DNA of 64,000 nucleotides from Eonycteris spelaea (lineage: Eukaryota > Chordata > Mammalia > Chiroptera > Pteropodidae). The position numbers and the translations under genes were made by a program. The notes under the pieces are model-generated. The model was not told where the DNA came from. It saw only the letters and a list, made by a program, of their open reading frames with translations, and searched no databases. How positions within the stretch are numbered: the stretch's first letter is position 1; each line of letters starts with the position of its first letter. The stretch spans positions 2,790,001 through 2,854,000 of the forward strand of contig PUFA01000068.1 in assembly GCA_003508835.1 (NCBI GenBank), read 5' to 3'. Shown piece after piece: positions 21,545 to 31,275 of the stretch.

Positions 21545-21690
21545 CAGTGGTTCCAGATGCATCAGAATCACCTAAAAAGCTTTGTAGATGATACAGCATG
21601 ATTGAGTAGGTCTAGGATGGGGCCGACAACTTTTAAAAAATTAATCAAGGAGCTGCTGATGTATATTTGAATTTGAGAACACAGAGCCCG
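21545..21690 (+). mobile_element. MER5A (hAT) relic
   Basis: CCAGTGGTTCCAGATGCATC, AGAATCACCTAAAAAGCTTTG, GAGTAGGTCTAGGATGGGGC, AGCTGCTGATGTATA and the closing TTTGAGAACAC keep the MER5A order. The 3' terminal inverted repeat is eroded. Confidence 0.82.
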
Positions 21691-21919
21691 CCCCCTCCCC
21701 CACTGTCCACACAGTTTTCCTATCATGAACGTTGCTCTTGTTCTTTCACAGTCTTTCATTCCCTGCAAATTAAAGGCAGTTTTGTAGGTGGGCTGGCCTT
21801 AGCTTGAAAATTATGACTAAAGTCTTTAATTTGCCCCTCTTCATGAGCTACTTCTCACCAAGACATTGAAGTGAAGAGAAGGGAGCTCTGTCCTCCCAGG
21901 AGGAAGGAGAGCACAGGAT

Positions 21920-22045
21920 TGAAAATGTCCAGCTTCCAAATTGGATATCCCTGTGTTCAGATCCAAGTTCTGTCATTTATAGGGTGGGTGACCTTGAGCA
22001 AGTTGTTTAATCTCCCCAAACCAAGCCCTAGGTCCACCATTTTTT
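21920..22045 (+). mobile_element. MIR 5' half
   Basis: ATCCAAGTTCTGTCATTTAT, GGTGGGTGACCTTGAGCAAG and TTGTTTAATCTCCCCAAACC are the sense core. The tail is missing. Confidence 0.78.
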
Positions 22046-22066
22046 AATCACTTGCTTTATGGGAGC

Positions 22067-22085
22067 AAAAAAAAAAAAAAAAAAA
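22067..22085. repeat. A19 homopolymer beside the LTR
   Basis: An uninterrupted A run directly abuts the TG end of the LTR. It may be the target site. The other side reads AAAC, so an AAAA-like target duplication is possible but not proven. Confidence 0.9.
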
Positions 22086-22611
22086 TGGGTCTATCCGCCT
22101 GCATAGGTCTAAGCCAAAAAACGAGTGAAGTGCAGATTTTGCAGCAAAGAAAAAGTGGGGTTTATTAGAGAGTACTAAGTCTTGGAGATACAAGCAGGCT
22201 ATGGCTCAAAGGCCGGGCTCCCCGAGTGTCTCGGGAGTAGAGATTATAAAGGGAAAAATCAGTAGCCAGAGAAACTAAAGGAGTTGGGGTTTTGGATGCT
22301 ACAGTTTGGATGATCAGAGGGGACGAAGTAATTGATCATTGTGTCCAGTTCTGGAATCAGCCACGCAACCATTCATCTAGTCACGAAGCCTGTGGGGTAG
22401 TTGTTCTGCCTTGATAGGCCTGGGGCTGAAACACATCTAAAGTCAAGTTGTTATCCTTAATCTAAAGAGGAACTGAAACCTATTTGCATAATGATTATAG
22501 GCTTAAGGCTCAATTAAGGTTATGTCCTGAGGCTTAATGATGAAAGGAAAAGGCATATAAAAGGTGAGGGCAGAGGAGAGGTAACTGAGTCAGGATGCCA
22601 TTATCTGGGCA
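22086..22611 (-). mobile_element. Solo LTR of ERV1 (gammaretrovirus-like) type, antisense
   Basis: About 526 bp. On the minus strand it starts TGCCCAG and ends GACCCA, giving TG...CA termini. Near its 3' end the minus strand has a TTTATAAT TATA-like box at about 22,243-22,250. About 80 bp further on is AATAAA (plus-strand TTTATT at 22,161-22,166), within a 'CTCTAATAAACCCCAC' context typical of gammaretroviral R regions. No coding interior lies on either side, so it is a recombined solo LTR. Family name not assigned. Confidence 0.75.
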
Positions 22612-23739
22612 AAACCAGCTTAAATAAGAGAGAGAAAAAAACTGTATCAAAGAAATGAAGTTTGTGTGTAGTTATACTTGTTAAGCAATTTGTTCTATGC
22701 AGCACCTGCAATTCAGTATATAGTATCCGTCCCCCAGACCAGCTAGCTGTTCTCTGGTCCTGTTTCCCAGGGCCTCGGTGACCTGGGCTCATCTATGACT
22801 TGATCTGCCCTCCCCAGCATCTTCCCCATTCACACCCTTTCTACCTCCCTGCCACCTCTGTTAGAATGAAGCCTTCCACGAGCACCTTCTAACCGCCTGC
22901 AGTCCCTCGCCCTGCCTCTTTCCGGATTCCAAGTGGACAGAGATCAGTCTTTCTCCAGGGCTCCTGATTGACTGTCACTTCCCAGCAAACCTTCCCTGCC
23001 CCCCAAGTGCTTAGGACTCGTGCAGCACTGCCCAAAAAATCCTGACTCAGGTCTCTAACAGGTTATTCACACTTATTAACATGGTTATTCAAGAAGTAAG
23101 TTTCTGAGCAGAAATGCTGGAGGTTGCTTTTCTGAGATGCCAAGAAGCATTTTTTCTCCAGACCACAGGCCTGATTTGATCCAATCTGCTTCATCCTGTT
23201 GGTTTCTCTTGGCATTTGAACTTATTTGAAGTAAACACTGCTGAAGGTTTGGTTTGCACCTAAAATTGTAATGTTGGTTTGGAGCTTGGAAGATTATGTG
23301 TAAAAGCACCAAGTAACTGGTTAAGCTCTTATCTGTTTCACAGAAACCCAAAGACAGTGCAATCCATAGCATTGTGAGGGTCATAGGAGAGTCACTGGGG
23401 ACCAAATCCACTCATGTATCTGGGGGTGGATGGCCCGAGCCTGTAAAGTTTGGGTGCATTTGCTAATCACTTCAAGAAAATGTTCACCGTCAGGGTCTTG
23501 TGATCAGAAATCCATTTGCCTCTTGCTGTTTTTTCCTTTATTAATAACAGAGGTGAGTTAAAGTGGTTCAAGCCTTTCATTCCTATGCTATTAGCATGGC
23601 CTTGAATTCTCTTCCTCAAAAGAATTCTTTTGGGAAACCTTGTACATAAAACAGATAAAAGCAATGAGAAGTTCATCAGGGGGCTTAGATCTTTATGCAA
23701 GTAAATCATTGTTTGCGGAACCTCTGAAGTTCCCGGGTT
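22612..23739. other. No gene or named repeat seen
   Basis: About 1.1 kb. Minus frames at 23,085-23,411 and 23,467-23,709 have no recognisable domain. Sequence is C-rich near 22,800-23,030 and otherwise ordinary. Confidence 0.45.
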
Positions 23740-24105
23740 CTGGAGCTCTGAGACAAGCTCCCGTGTGGGCGTTATTCAGACGCAGTTTCCTCTTCTGTGT
23801 GCCTCACACAGCCTCATTGTCACGGTGCAGTTAGCAGAATTAAACCTCAGCAGATCAAATTTAGACTGTTATTCACATCCAACTTCAATCACAATTTCTC
23901 TTCCATCAAAGCCGGCGAGGGCGGCGCCTGGCAGCAGCGGTGGGTGGTACGCGCTGCCAGGAGGGCAGTTTCTGTCAGCTGCCTTATTAGGTCAGAGTGA
24001 TTGCTTTGCTCAGAACCTCAGACACCCGTGGCCTGTGTCTGACGGGCCATGTTTGACCTCTGGAAGCAACATCAGAACCCCGGCGCTCAGCAGATACCCG
24101 GGACA
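23740..24105. other. CpG-bearing unique patch with a 9-bp inverted repeat
   Basis: CpG dinucleotides are locally dense at about 23,910-23,955 (GCCGGCGAGG, GCGGCGCC, ACGCGC) in an otherwise CpG-poor window. CCTGGCAGC (23,927-23,935) and GCTGCCAGG (23,953-23,961) are perfect inverted repeats around a 17-base loop. Plus frames of 114 and 67 codons overlap in different phases, and neither is recognisable. It is too short for a classical CpG island. Confidence 0.45.
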
Positions 24106-24931
24106 CTAAGAACTGACTTTAGGACTGGAAAACAGTATAGACCGGTTGACATTTTTTCTATCAGAGAGGAAAACTAAAGCTTCAAGTGATTTATCTTTAT
24201 ACAGTGCCTAAGGCACCAAGAGATGAAGGAAAATACCAGTCTAAGTATACCAGTTCCGGTAGGAAACAGGAAATCTGGTGATCTTTACCCACTGGGAGGG
24301 AGGGGTCGTGTCCGAAGCTTAACAGTTGGTCACCCTTCTTTCTTCTGCTTAAGAGAGCTCCCCTCAGTTTTTAAACACCATTTTGTAAAGGTAAGGTCTT
24401 CTTTAAGAAAACAGATAGCTGACTACAAGCCCCACATCTTTCTCTCAAAGTGTGTTTTGAAGCTCCATAGACAAAGCTATGCCAATGGGAATAGTCCAGC
24501 TGCTCTCAATGTTATGACAAAGGTATATTAGTCTAGGGACATGAACTCGTGATGCTAGACGTTCTCATGACCCCTGTGAGAAAGATAGTAGGGCTCCAGT
24601 TTCCAGGCCTGCTTTTCTTTTCCCCAAAGACAAATCATCAGTCAGTTCTCATTGGATTCTCTGTGTCACCAGTTAGTTGTCACAGGAGCAAGGAGTGTGC
24701 ATGTGGTCCACAGGTTTCTCTTTGCAGTGACTGTTTAATTGGATGTGTTAATGCAGGACATTGAGGAAGAAAAAGGGACTGGCTCTGTGCTTAGGGCTAA
24801 TCAGATGATGCCCGTGGTCACCTTCTTTATTTGATTTTTCTATCCCATATTTTCCAGTGGGAAATACTAAATCTAGAGGCTTCTCTCCATGTGAAGTTTC
24901 CCCTATATTGTTATAGACCTTTCTGTAAGTA
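24106..24931. other. No gene or named repeat seen
   Basis: Unique-looking. A faint antisense MIR-like piece may lie at about 24,160-24,220. Plus frames at 24,223-24,531 and 24,549-24,764 are unrecognised. Confidence 0.4.
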
Positions 24932-24944
24932 AGAATATGAAACT

Positions 24945-25126
24945 ATGTAGGAATATAGTCAATAATATTGTAATAACTTTGTACAATGACAGATGGTTAC
25001 TAGACTTATCCTGGTGATCACTTCTTTAGATATGTAAATCTTGAATAACTATGGTGTACACCTGAAACTAATATAATATTGTATTTTAGCTGTATTTTAA
25101 TTAAAACCTTTTTAAAAGGAAAAAAT
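24945..25126 (+). mobile_element. 5'-truncated L1 3' end, laurasiatherian-looking type
   Basis: ATATAGTCAATAATATTGTA, ATAACTTTGTACAATGACAG, GGTTACTAGACTTATCCTGG and GTACACCTGAAACTAATATA form the L1 3' UTR, ending in an A-rich tail. AGAATATGAAACT (24,932) and AGATATGAAATT (25,127) form a plausible decayed target duplication. Confidence 0.85.
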
Positions 25127-25245
25127 AGATATGAAATTGAGGCTTGAAGGCTTCATCCTTGAATCAAGGCTCACACAGTGGAGGAGTTGGAACACTGGTC
25201 TGTATACATTCAGTCTGTATTTCCATCTCCTGGCTTGGTTACCTA
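25127..25245 (-). mobile_element. MIR SINE, antisense, interrupted by an L1
   Basis: ATGAAATTGAGGCTTGAAGG, TCAAGGCTCACACAGTGGAG and TTGGAACACTGGTCTG are the antisense core and head. The missing 3' part should lie 5' of the L1, where TGTAAGTAAGAATATGAAAC fits the MIR segment around the target site. Confidence 0.65.
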
Positions 25246-25394
25246 ACTCATTACCTAAAAAGGAGCTGGGATCCTAGGCGGGAAACCAGAACAGAATTGT
25301 TATTAGGAGCTTCCAAGTGAGACTAATCTCTGGATCAAGGACTAGGTCCTATTATCAAATAGTTTACAAGGTCAGGGACAGACCCACTATGTGA

Positions 25395-25572
25395 CACTGG
25401 TTCTCAACCTTGACTACACTTTATAATTATTTGATGAATTCTTTAAAATATGAACGACAGGTTCCCACCTCTAGATATTCTGGTAAAATATGCCTGGGGA
25501 ATAGCCAGGGCGTTGGAATTTTTCAGAGCTCTACAGGCAATTCAAATGGGCAGTCAAAATTGAGAACCACTG
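25395..25572 (+). mobile_element. MER5A (hAT) relic with both terminal inverted repeats
   Basis: Starts CACTGGTTCTCAACCTTG and ends AAAATTGAGAACCACTG, which are matching inverted termini. The interior keeps GGTTCCCACCTCTAGATATTC, GCCTGGGGAATAGCC and TTGGAATTTTTCAGAGCTC. The flanking 8 bp do not match convincingly. Confidence 0.88.
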
Positions 25573-26671
25573 CTTAGGAAAGGCAGAAATGGTATTTTGG
25601 AATGTGAGGCTGGAGCTGCTTAAATATCTGTTGCACCAAGGGCAGGACCCAGAAGGGGTCCCAGAGGCCCCAGCAGTGCTGGGGAGTGAGTTAGAGATAG
25701 GGGTGGACAGTAGAGTTCAGCCAGGGCTGGGAACCAAACTGTCACACTAACTGGCCGTGGAAATCATTGCAAGAGCCAAAGGGTTGACTCTGTGTACTGG
25801 CTTGTAATTATTTTGTGTACTTAAATCTGAACTCTCCAAACGGATTATAAACGCCCTCAAAATTTGAGATGCCAGTACCCAAAAGATGTCTACCAGCTTC
25901 CCCATCAAACACTATGTGTTGGAAGGTGGGACTCATAGTTATTCTTCTCAGCAACCCCAGGCTGCAGAGCACTGGGTGTAGCATGTGGTGACTGGGCAGA
26001 GAGGATGGAGGTGGAACTTTGGCCAGAGGCAAGGTCATCCCTGGAAAGGGTAACATTTTCATGTTAATTCATCCCAGAGGCCATCCTGCTTTAATGTCTG
26101 AAATCGGGAATGTGCTTAGGTACGGTGTAGCTGAAGCCACCCTTTTTCTGCAAGCCCGTAGGCCCCCTGCCACAAGGCAGGGCCTCGTGCTTTTCCTTTG
26201 GTGTAGATACACAGGCGTTGGCTGCACTGTGAATGCAATGCTGGTGAGATGGTCTTGACAGAAAAGCCTTACGGAGATGGATGCACTGGGTCCTGAGGGC
26301 TGTGATTTTGAGGTTGATACAAAATCCTTCAGAGTAGGGATTAGGGGGCAGACTTCACAAGTCAGCAGAAAAGCCGCCAAGAACATGCTTGCCAAATGGC
26401 TGATTTGCCAATGTACACGATACTCAGAACCTTGGTAATTTCACTCTGTTTCTGATTAAAAGATCACATTTGTGGTCTTGGGCAAGGTAAGAATAAAGAA
26501 ATAATGCACAACATTTGTATGCATATGGGCAGAGAAATGTTCACAGTTTGAAAAAGTCATCCTTCCAAAGTTGAAAATCACAACGGGCAAGGAAATTTGG
26601 TCACAGTTTTGTCAGAAATCAAGCAATAGTCCTTGTCTCCATGACACAGAAAGTGAATAGAAGCCAGGAAA
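25573..26671. other. No gene or named repeat seen
   Basis: 1.1 kb unique-looking. A 108-codon minus frame (26,069-26,395) and an overlapping plus frame (26,019-26,258) are unrecognised. The antisense overlap argues that both are chance. Confidence 0.45.
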
Positions 26672-26815
26672 TTGAACTTTGTTGAGCATTTACTTGATTT
26701 ATATAAGTCATTTAGTATAAATCAAAGCAAATATTAAGTGATCTACCTTTTTATAAGGGTAGATCATTTAATTCTTGCCACAACTCTATGTTACCCATGA
26801 AGATATTTTCAGAAT
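26672..26815 (-). mobile_element. MIR SINE fragment, antisense, with a hairpin inside
   Basis: TTGTTGAGCATTTACTTGATT and ATTTAATTCTTGCCACAACTC with ATGTTACCCATGAAGATATTT are antisense MIR. Between them TGATCTACC (26,739-26,747) and GGTAGATCA (26,758-26,766) form a perfect 9-bp inverted repeat. Confidence 0.65.
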
Positions 26816-26829
26816 ATGAATATGAGCCT

Positions 26830-27115
26830 ATAACTCCTCTGTTTAAAATCCCTTATTGGCTTGCTTTCCTGAGCTTTTAGAGTAGAAAACCTAATCCTTG
26901 ATGTGGTCTACAGGTTCTTGCCTGGGTTGGCCCTACCTTACCTGTGGTCTCTCTGCTCGGACCATAACAGTTTTCGAGTGAGCCCTGTCCCCATCCCCTA
27001 CCCCCCACCACAGGGCACTCACACATGTCCCTCACCAGAACACCTCTCTCCCACGCCCGCCCCAGAGCCTCCAGTCACTTTTTACCTAGCTAGTTCCAAG
27101 TCTTCCTTTGACCCC
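26830..27115 (+). mobile_element. L2 fragment from the reverse-transcriptase end
   Basis: AACTCCTCTGTTTAAAATCCC, TTATTGGCTTGCTTTCCTGAG, AAAACCTAATCCTTGATGTGG, TTGGCCCTACCTTACCTGTG and TCTCTGCTCGGACCATAACA match the sense L2 segment upstream of the 3' UTR. Confidence 0.75.
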
Positions 27116-27258
27116 AAGGATACACTTGTATCCGCCAGGGTCCAGCCAGGAGACCGAAAGAATACAGTTTTTTGAACCAAGGGGATATAATATAACAAAT
27201 TATTAAGTAAGTGCAAAGTTATTAACTTGGTAACAAGAAGAGTGAAAAGAACTCTAAG

Positions 27259-27452
27259 CCAGGGTTGGAAACTATGGCCCATGAACTGAATCAAGCTCAT
27301 GGCCTGTTTTTGTATGACCATAGAACTAAGAATAGTTTTTACATTGTAAAGGGTTGTTGGGTGTTGGGAAACCCAACAGAGATCGCATGTGGCCCCCAAA
27401 GTTCAGAATTTTTGCTATCTGGCAGTTTACAGAAAAAGTTAGACAGCATCTG
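27259..27452. mobile_element. hAT-Charlie-type nonautonomous DNA transposon
   Basis: CAGGGTTGGAAACTATGGCC, CATGGCCTGTTTTTGTATG, AATAGTTTTTACATTGTAAAG, GAGATCGCATGTGGCCCC and TCTGGCAGTTTACAGAAAA follow a family whose termini read CAGGGGTCGGCAAAC. The far terminal repeat is decayed. The exact family is not named. Confidence 0.72.
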
Positions 27453-27455
27453 CCC

Positions 27456-27939
27456 TAAGGCATCATGAAGGTAGCAAATGTAGGATGCTACCACCTCTAG
27501 GACTGTGGGAACACACGTTGGAATTATTAAACTTAGAAACTTAAAGAAGAGGCCAAAGGCCTGAGACCCAGACCTCTGAGGGAGGGAGCCAGCTGGCTGG
27601 TACCACTGTCTCTGAGGTGGGGGTGATGAAGCTGGATCCACTAGTAGAAGAAGAGCTGAACCCTCTACCTAGCTGCTGCCACAGGAAGAAGTGCCGCTGC
27701 ACAGGGGAGAAAGCAGTGCACGTACCACTCGCAGGTACAGGAAGCCCATGGAAATCACTCGGGAAGGAGACAGGAAGGAGCAGGCTGCGTCCCTCTTCTC
27801 CAGGCTCTCAGTCTCCCTCCATAGTATCCTCTTGGTAGGGCCCAACATAAAGGCAATTCGCAGAGCAAAGGTGTGGTTTGTCCTCACATCACAACGCAGA
27901 CTAGAGGGGCGTAGGTTTGGAGCGCAGAGATAAAATAAC
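27456..27939. other. No gene seen
   Basis: Overlapping frames occur on both strands, up to 119 codons on the minus strand (27,669-28,028), partly running into an L2. None is recognisable. Confidence 0.4.
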
Positions 27940-28028
27940 CGGCACAGGAAGCCTTCCCCAAACGTGGTGGCATACTCAGTGCCCTCTCTCATATCTCTAT
28001 TGCACTTTGTATCTTTTCTCCATAGCAC
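27940..28028 (+). mobile_element. L2 3' UTR, first part, interrupted by a MIR
   Basis: CAGGAAGCCTTCCCCAAACG, TTGCACTTTGTATC and TTTTCTCCATAGCACTT are L2 3' UTR. The element resumes after the antisense MIR, at about 28,276. Confidence 0.75.
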
Positions 28029-28275
28029 TTAACGACAATAATAGTGAGCACTTACACAGCACTTACTCTGTGCCAGCACAGTCCTGAGTACTTGTCAGTG
28101 TTTAATTCTCGCAACAGCTCCTGTGGAGATTACTCATATTATCCCCATTTTACAGATAATGAAACGGGCAGAGAAAAATGAAATCACTTACTCAAGGCTA
28201 CACTCAGCTAGTAAGTAAAAGAAGCAGACTTCGAACTTTGTTTCAGGGGCTGTGTTCTTTACGCTATGCTGCCCC
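28029..28275 (-). mobile_element. MIR SINE, antisense, full length, inserted in an L2
   Basis: CGACAATAATAGTGAGCACTT, ACTCTGTGCCAGCACAGTCC, TATCCCCATTTTACAGATAA, TCAGCTAGTAAGTAAAAGAAG and GTTCTTTACGCTATGCTGCCC run from tail to head. L2 sequence lies on both sides. Confidence 0.9.
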
Positions 28276-28445
28276 TCGGTTTCAGTTTTATGTTTGTGAA
28301 TCTTGACTTAATGTGTGTCTTCCTCATTAGACTGGCTTCATGAGGGTCATCCCTGGGTCTCTTCCTGCTGACCACTAGATCCCCTTCTGGAACATAGAAG
28401 GCTCTTAATAAATACTTGTTCAAGGAATGAATAAATGGATGAGAA
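28276..28445 (+). mobile_element. L2 3' UTR, second part
   Basis: GACTGGCTTCATGAGGGTCAT, TCTGGAACATAGAAGGCTCTT and AATAAATACTTGTTCAAGGA complete the L2 3' end begun at 27,940. Confidence 0.82.
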
Positions 28446-28550
28446 ATTGGAGTCACAAAAAGTTAAGCCAACAGTTGACTGTCAGAGCTGGGATTCAAAC
28501 CCAGGTCTGTTTGACTTTGGAGCCCACATTTTTCACTTCATGAGTTGGCA
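28446..28550 (-). mobile_element. MIR 5' fragment, antisense
   Basis: CTGTCAGAGCTGGGATTCAA, ACCCAGGTCTGTTTGACTTTG and AGCCCACATTTTTCACTTC form an antisense MIR head directly after the L2. Confidence 0.78.
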
Positions 28551-28814
28551 GATAAGTGCTTGCCAGCCAGTGATACATGAGGTTCCTGATGATGGCTTTG
28601 AGGTACTGTAAATTCATCACCGTTCTCTATATTTTGAACAAATGATAGTGTTTCTTGTGGTCTCAGGGTCATCTAGAATGTGTGACCAGCAATAATTCTC
28701 CATCCCATGATTATGCAGCATGAGAGAAATCATTATATTCTATAAATATAGTCACCAAACCCAGGGAGCTAGGTTTTCTAGCAAAGTTTTCTCACACATG
28801 TACTGTGTTAACTA

Positions 28815-28945
28815 TAGTTATGTCTGGTGAGGGGTTTGGCAATGGGGTAGGGATTCTTGAATTTTTTATTCCATATATTGTTCAAGTATTGGATTTTTGT
28901 TTTTTACAATGAGTGTACTAAAGAAAACTATTTAAAATACTGAAA
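28815..28945 (+). mobile_element. L1 3'-UTR-like fragment
   Basis: TTATGTCTGGTGAGGGGTTTG, GATTCTTGAATTTTTTATTCC and TTTTTTACAATGAGTGTACT follow the old L1 3' UTR layout (tatctctgggtggtgggatt ... ttttctacaatgagcatgta). Confidence 0.5.
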
Positions 28946-30354
28946 AAGTAGTGTTTCTTCTAGCAAATTCAAAAATTGAATGGTGCTCATGATTTCAGGA
29001 CAACATTTTTTTCTCCTTAGCATGTCATCTTCTACCTTCTGTCTGACTCTCTGGTCTTACCTTTCCTCTTCCCTACATGGCTCAAATTCTTGCCAGGTTC
29101 TGCATGCTACATTTTCTTTTTTCCCCATGCCTTTTTACAATACTGTTCACTGAGAGTAAAGCCAGTGTCTCCACAATAGCAGTGAGGCATTCCATGATGT
29201 AGCCCTCAGAGCAGCCCATTTACCCTCCCTCTGATACCATGGTAGAAGCTCAGAGAAGCCAGAAAGAAATAACAGAGAAAGGCAGAAGAGCAGTAGGTCT
29301 CACAAATGTTTACTCATTCTATTAACCTTTTAACCAACTATTAAAATGCAATTACTCAGGGAAATCAGCTGACTTTTCCACATGGGCTATTTTAAAACCA
29401 ATGAAATCAGACTTAGTTTTCTTGCTGGTTAGCTCAGATATTCCTGTAACAGTGGCAGCTCCAGAAACTGTATTAGGTGTGGCCTTGGACAATGCTCTGG
29501 TTGGGTGGGGAATTGGGAGGAGGGAAACACGGGACTGGTCGTAAAGCTATATTTGTATGTTAAGCATATTGTGTTTAAATGACTCTGTGTTTATTGGGTT
29601 GGAGGGGGTCATTCAGAGAATCCAAAAATTTCACAGCCACTGCTGGTGAAAGTAAATGCTAGACCTCTGCTGGTTAAATCGGAAACAAGGTCCATCTAGA
29701 TTAAGAAAAATAGAGAACAAAAGATTACAAGGGTGTCAGGCAGACCCAGTCAGTGGAATTCAGGCAGACCCTGGGGAACACTGGCACCACTCTGTCCTCT
29801 TATTGCCATTAAGCCAGCTTCTTCTCAATTTCTCATTGTGGGAAACATGACTGACCCACAGCTCCCAAGTTTATATTAAACTTCCAACCTCAAAGAGATA
29901 CAAACCTAGCCATCTCTTGGTCCCAATACTAAATTAGGAGAGAATGAATTGGTTTAGCTTGAAGTCAGGTGACCACTCCTGGTGCAGGCAGTGGCTGAAG
30001 GGAAAGGGTCATGTTGTTACACTGTATGTCATGGCTGCTAAAGGCTGAGCAGGCATGTGCTTGGGTGATAGGGGGTGGTGATTTTGAGCTGAGCGATCAT
30101 TCTGGAGATGTCTATTGTATTAACAAAAGGCATTTATAACCCACAGAGGAGAAACATGTCCACTGCACATCCGGACACACAGAGAGTGCTTGGTAACAGT
30201 TTGCCGTTGAACTAGATGGGCCCTCAGTGGTATCTGTGAAATAGTCTGTTGATTGAGCTATGGATTAAGCTGTTGTTTCTATAACAGCGCCTTGGTTATT
30301 TGACTCTTGACCATCCTGTAGCCTCAAAAGTATGTGCCTCAAAAGTATGAAACC
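28946..30354. other. No gene or named repeat seen
   Basis: 1.4 kb unique-looking sequence with one short plus frame (29,656-29,850). No splice or promoter evidence. Confidence 0.45.
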
Positions 30355-30605
30355 ACAAATAATGATAGCAAAGACTTACCTAGTACCTTACTATACTGGA
30401 CCCTGTTCTAAGGACCTTACTTTTTGTTAATTCATTTACATTAATCTTCACAATGCCATGAGGTAGATACTATTGTTATTTTCATTTGACAGATGTGGCA
30501 CAGAGAGGTGAAGACATTTACCCTAGATCACATTGTCAGTAGAAGGTGGAGCTGGAATTTTAATTCAAACAGTCTAGCTTCAGAGTCTGCTTCCAGGGGC
30601 AGTGG
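30355..30605 (-). mobile_element. MIR SINE, antisense, nearly full length
   Basis: AATGATAGCAAAGACTTACC, TACATTAATCTTCACAATGCC, CAGATGTGGCACAGAGAGGTG and TTTTAATTCAAACAGTCTAGC cover tail, core and head. Confidence 0.85.
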
Positions 30606-30851
30606 CTGGAAAGCTGAAAGGCTCCAAAGACAAAGCTGGGAAGACAGCCTATGATGGATCAACTTGCCAAATAAAAAAAAAACAGGGACTATCTCATTGG
30701 TTGACGATGGCAGCCAGAGCCAGGATATGAGAGGCAAGAAAACATCAAAAATATGGATAGAAGGAGAAAGAGACTAGACATAAAGATGGCGTAAGGGCAG
30801 TGTGAAATAGGAAAACCATAGCACAGACTGGCAAGAAGAAAAGAAATTCAT

Positions 30852-30985
30852 CTCAGTGTTTGTCAAATTATGGTCCATAGACCTCCTGAGCCCTTAATAA
30901 AAATTCAGTCATCTGGGCCCCACTCTGGACTAAATCAGAAATCTACCTGATCGATCAGAAATCCACATTTTAACAAACACGGTTA
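30852..30985 (+). mobile_element. MER5A-type hAT relic
   Basis: CTCAGTGTTTGTCAAATTATG, TGGTCCATAGACCTCCTGAG, CATCTGGGCCCCACTCTGG and ATCAGAAATCCACATTTTAAC resemble a short MER5A variant. The 3' terminal repeat is lost. Confidence 0.65.
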
Positions 30986-31129
30986 GGCGTTCTTATCTCG
31001 CACTTAGCAGCAAACAGCTTTGTGCACCCCCAAGTCCCTGTTGGCACCACCGGATGTGGCAGCGTCTTCCTTTCATCTATATACAATGACAGGGAAGTGT
31101 GTAATACATTTTTTAATGACTTCTGTTGA

Positions 31130-31275
31130 TAGGAGGATCTAAAACTAGAACCCAAAGCGCTGCGCTTTAAGTCTAGCTCTGTTATAAACTACCAGTGCGA
31201 CTGTTGACAGACACTTAATTTCTCTACGGTCTAAAATTGCTCTTCTATCAAAGTGACAGGTTAAACTGGATCAAT
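31130..31275 (+). mobile_element. MIR-superfamily SINE
   Basis: TTTAAGTCTAGCTCTGTTAT, ACAGACACTTAATTTCTCTAC, and a tail with GGTTAAACTGGATCAATGAA. Diverged, sense orientation. Confidence 0.55.
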
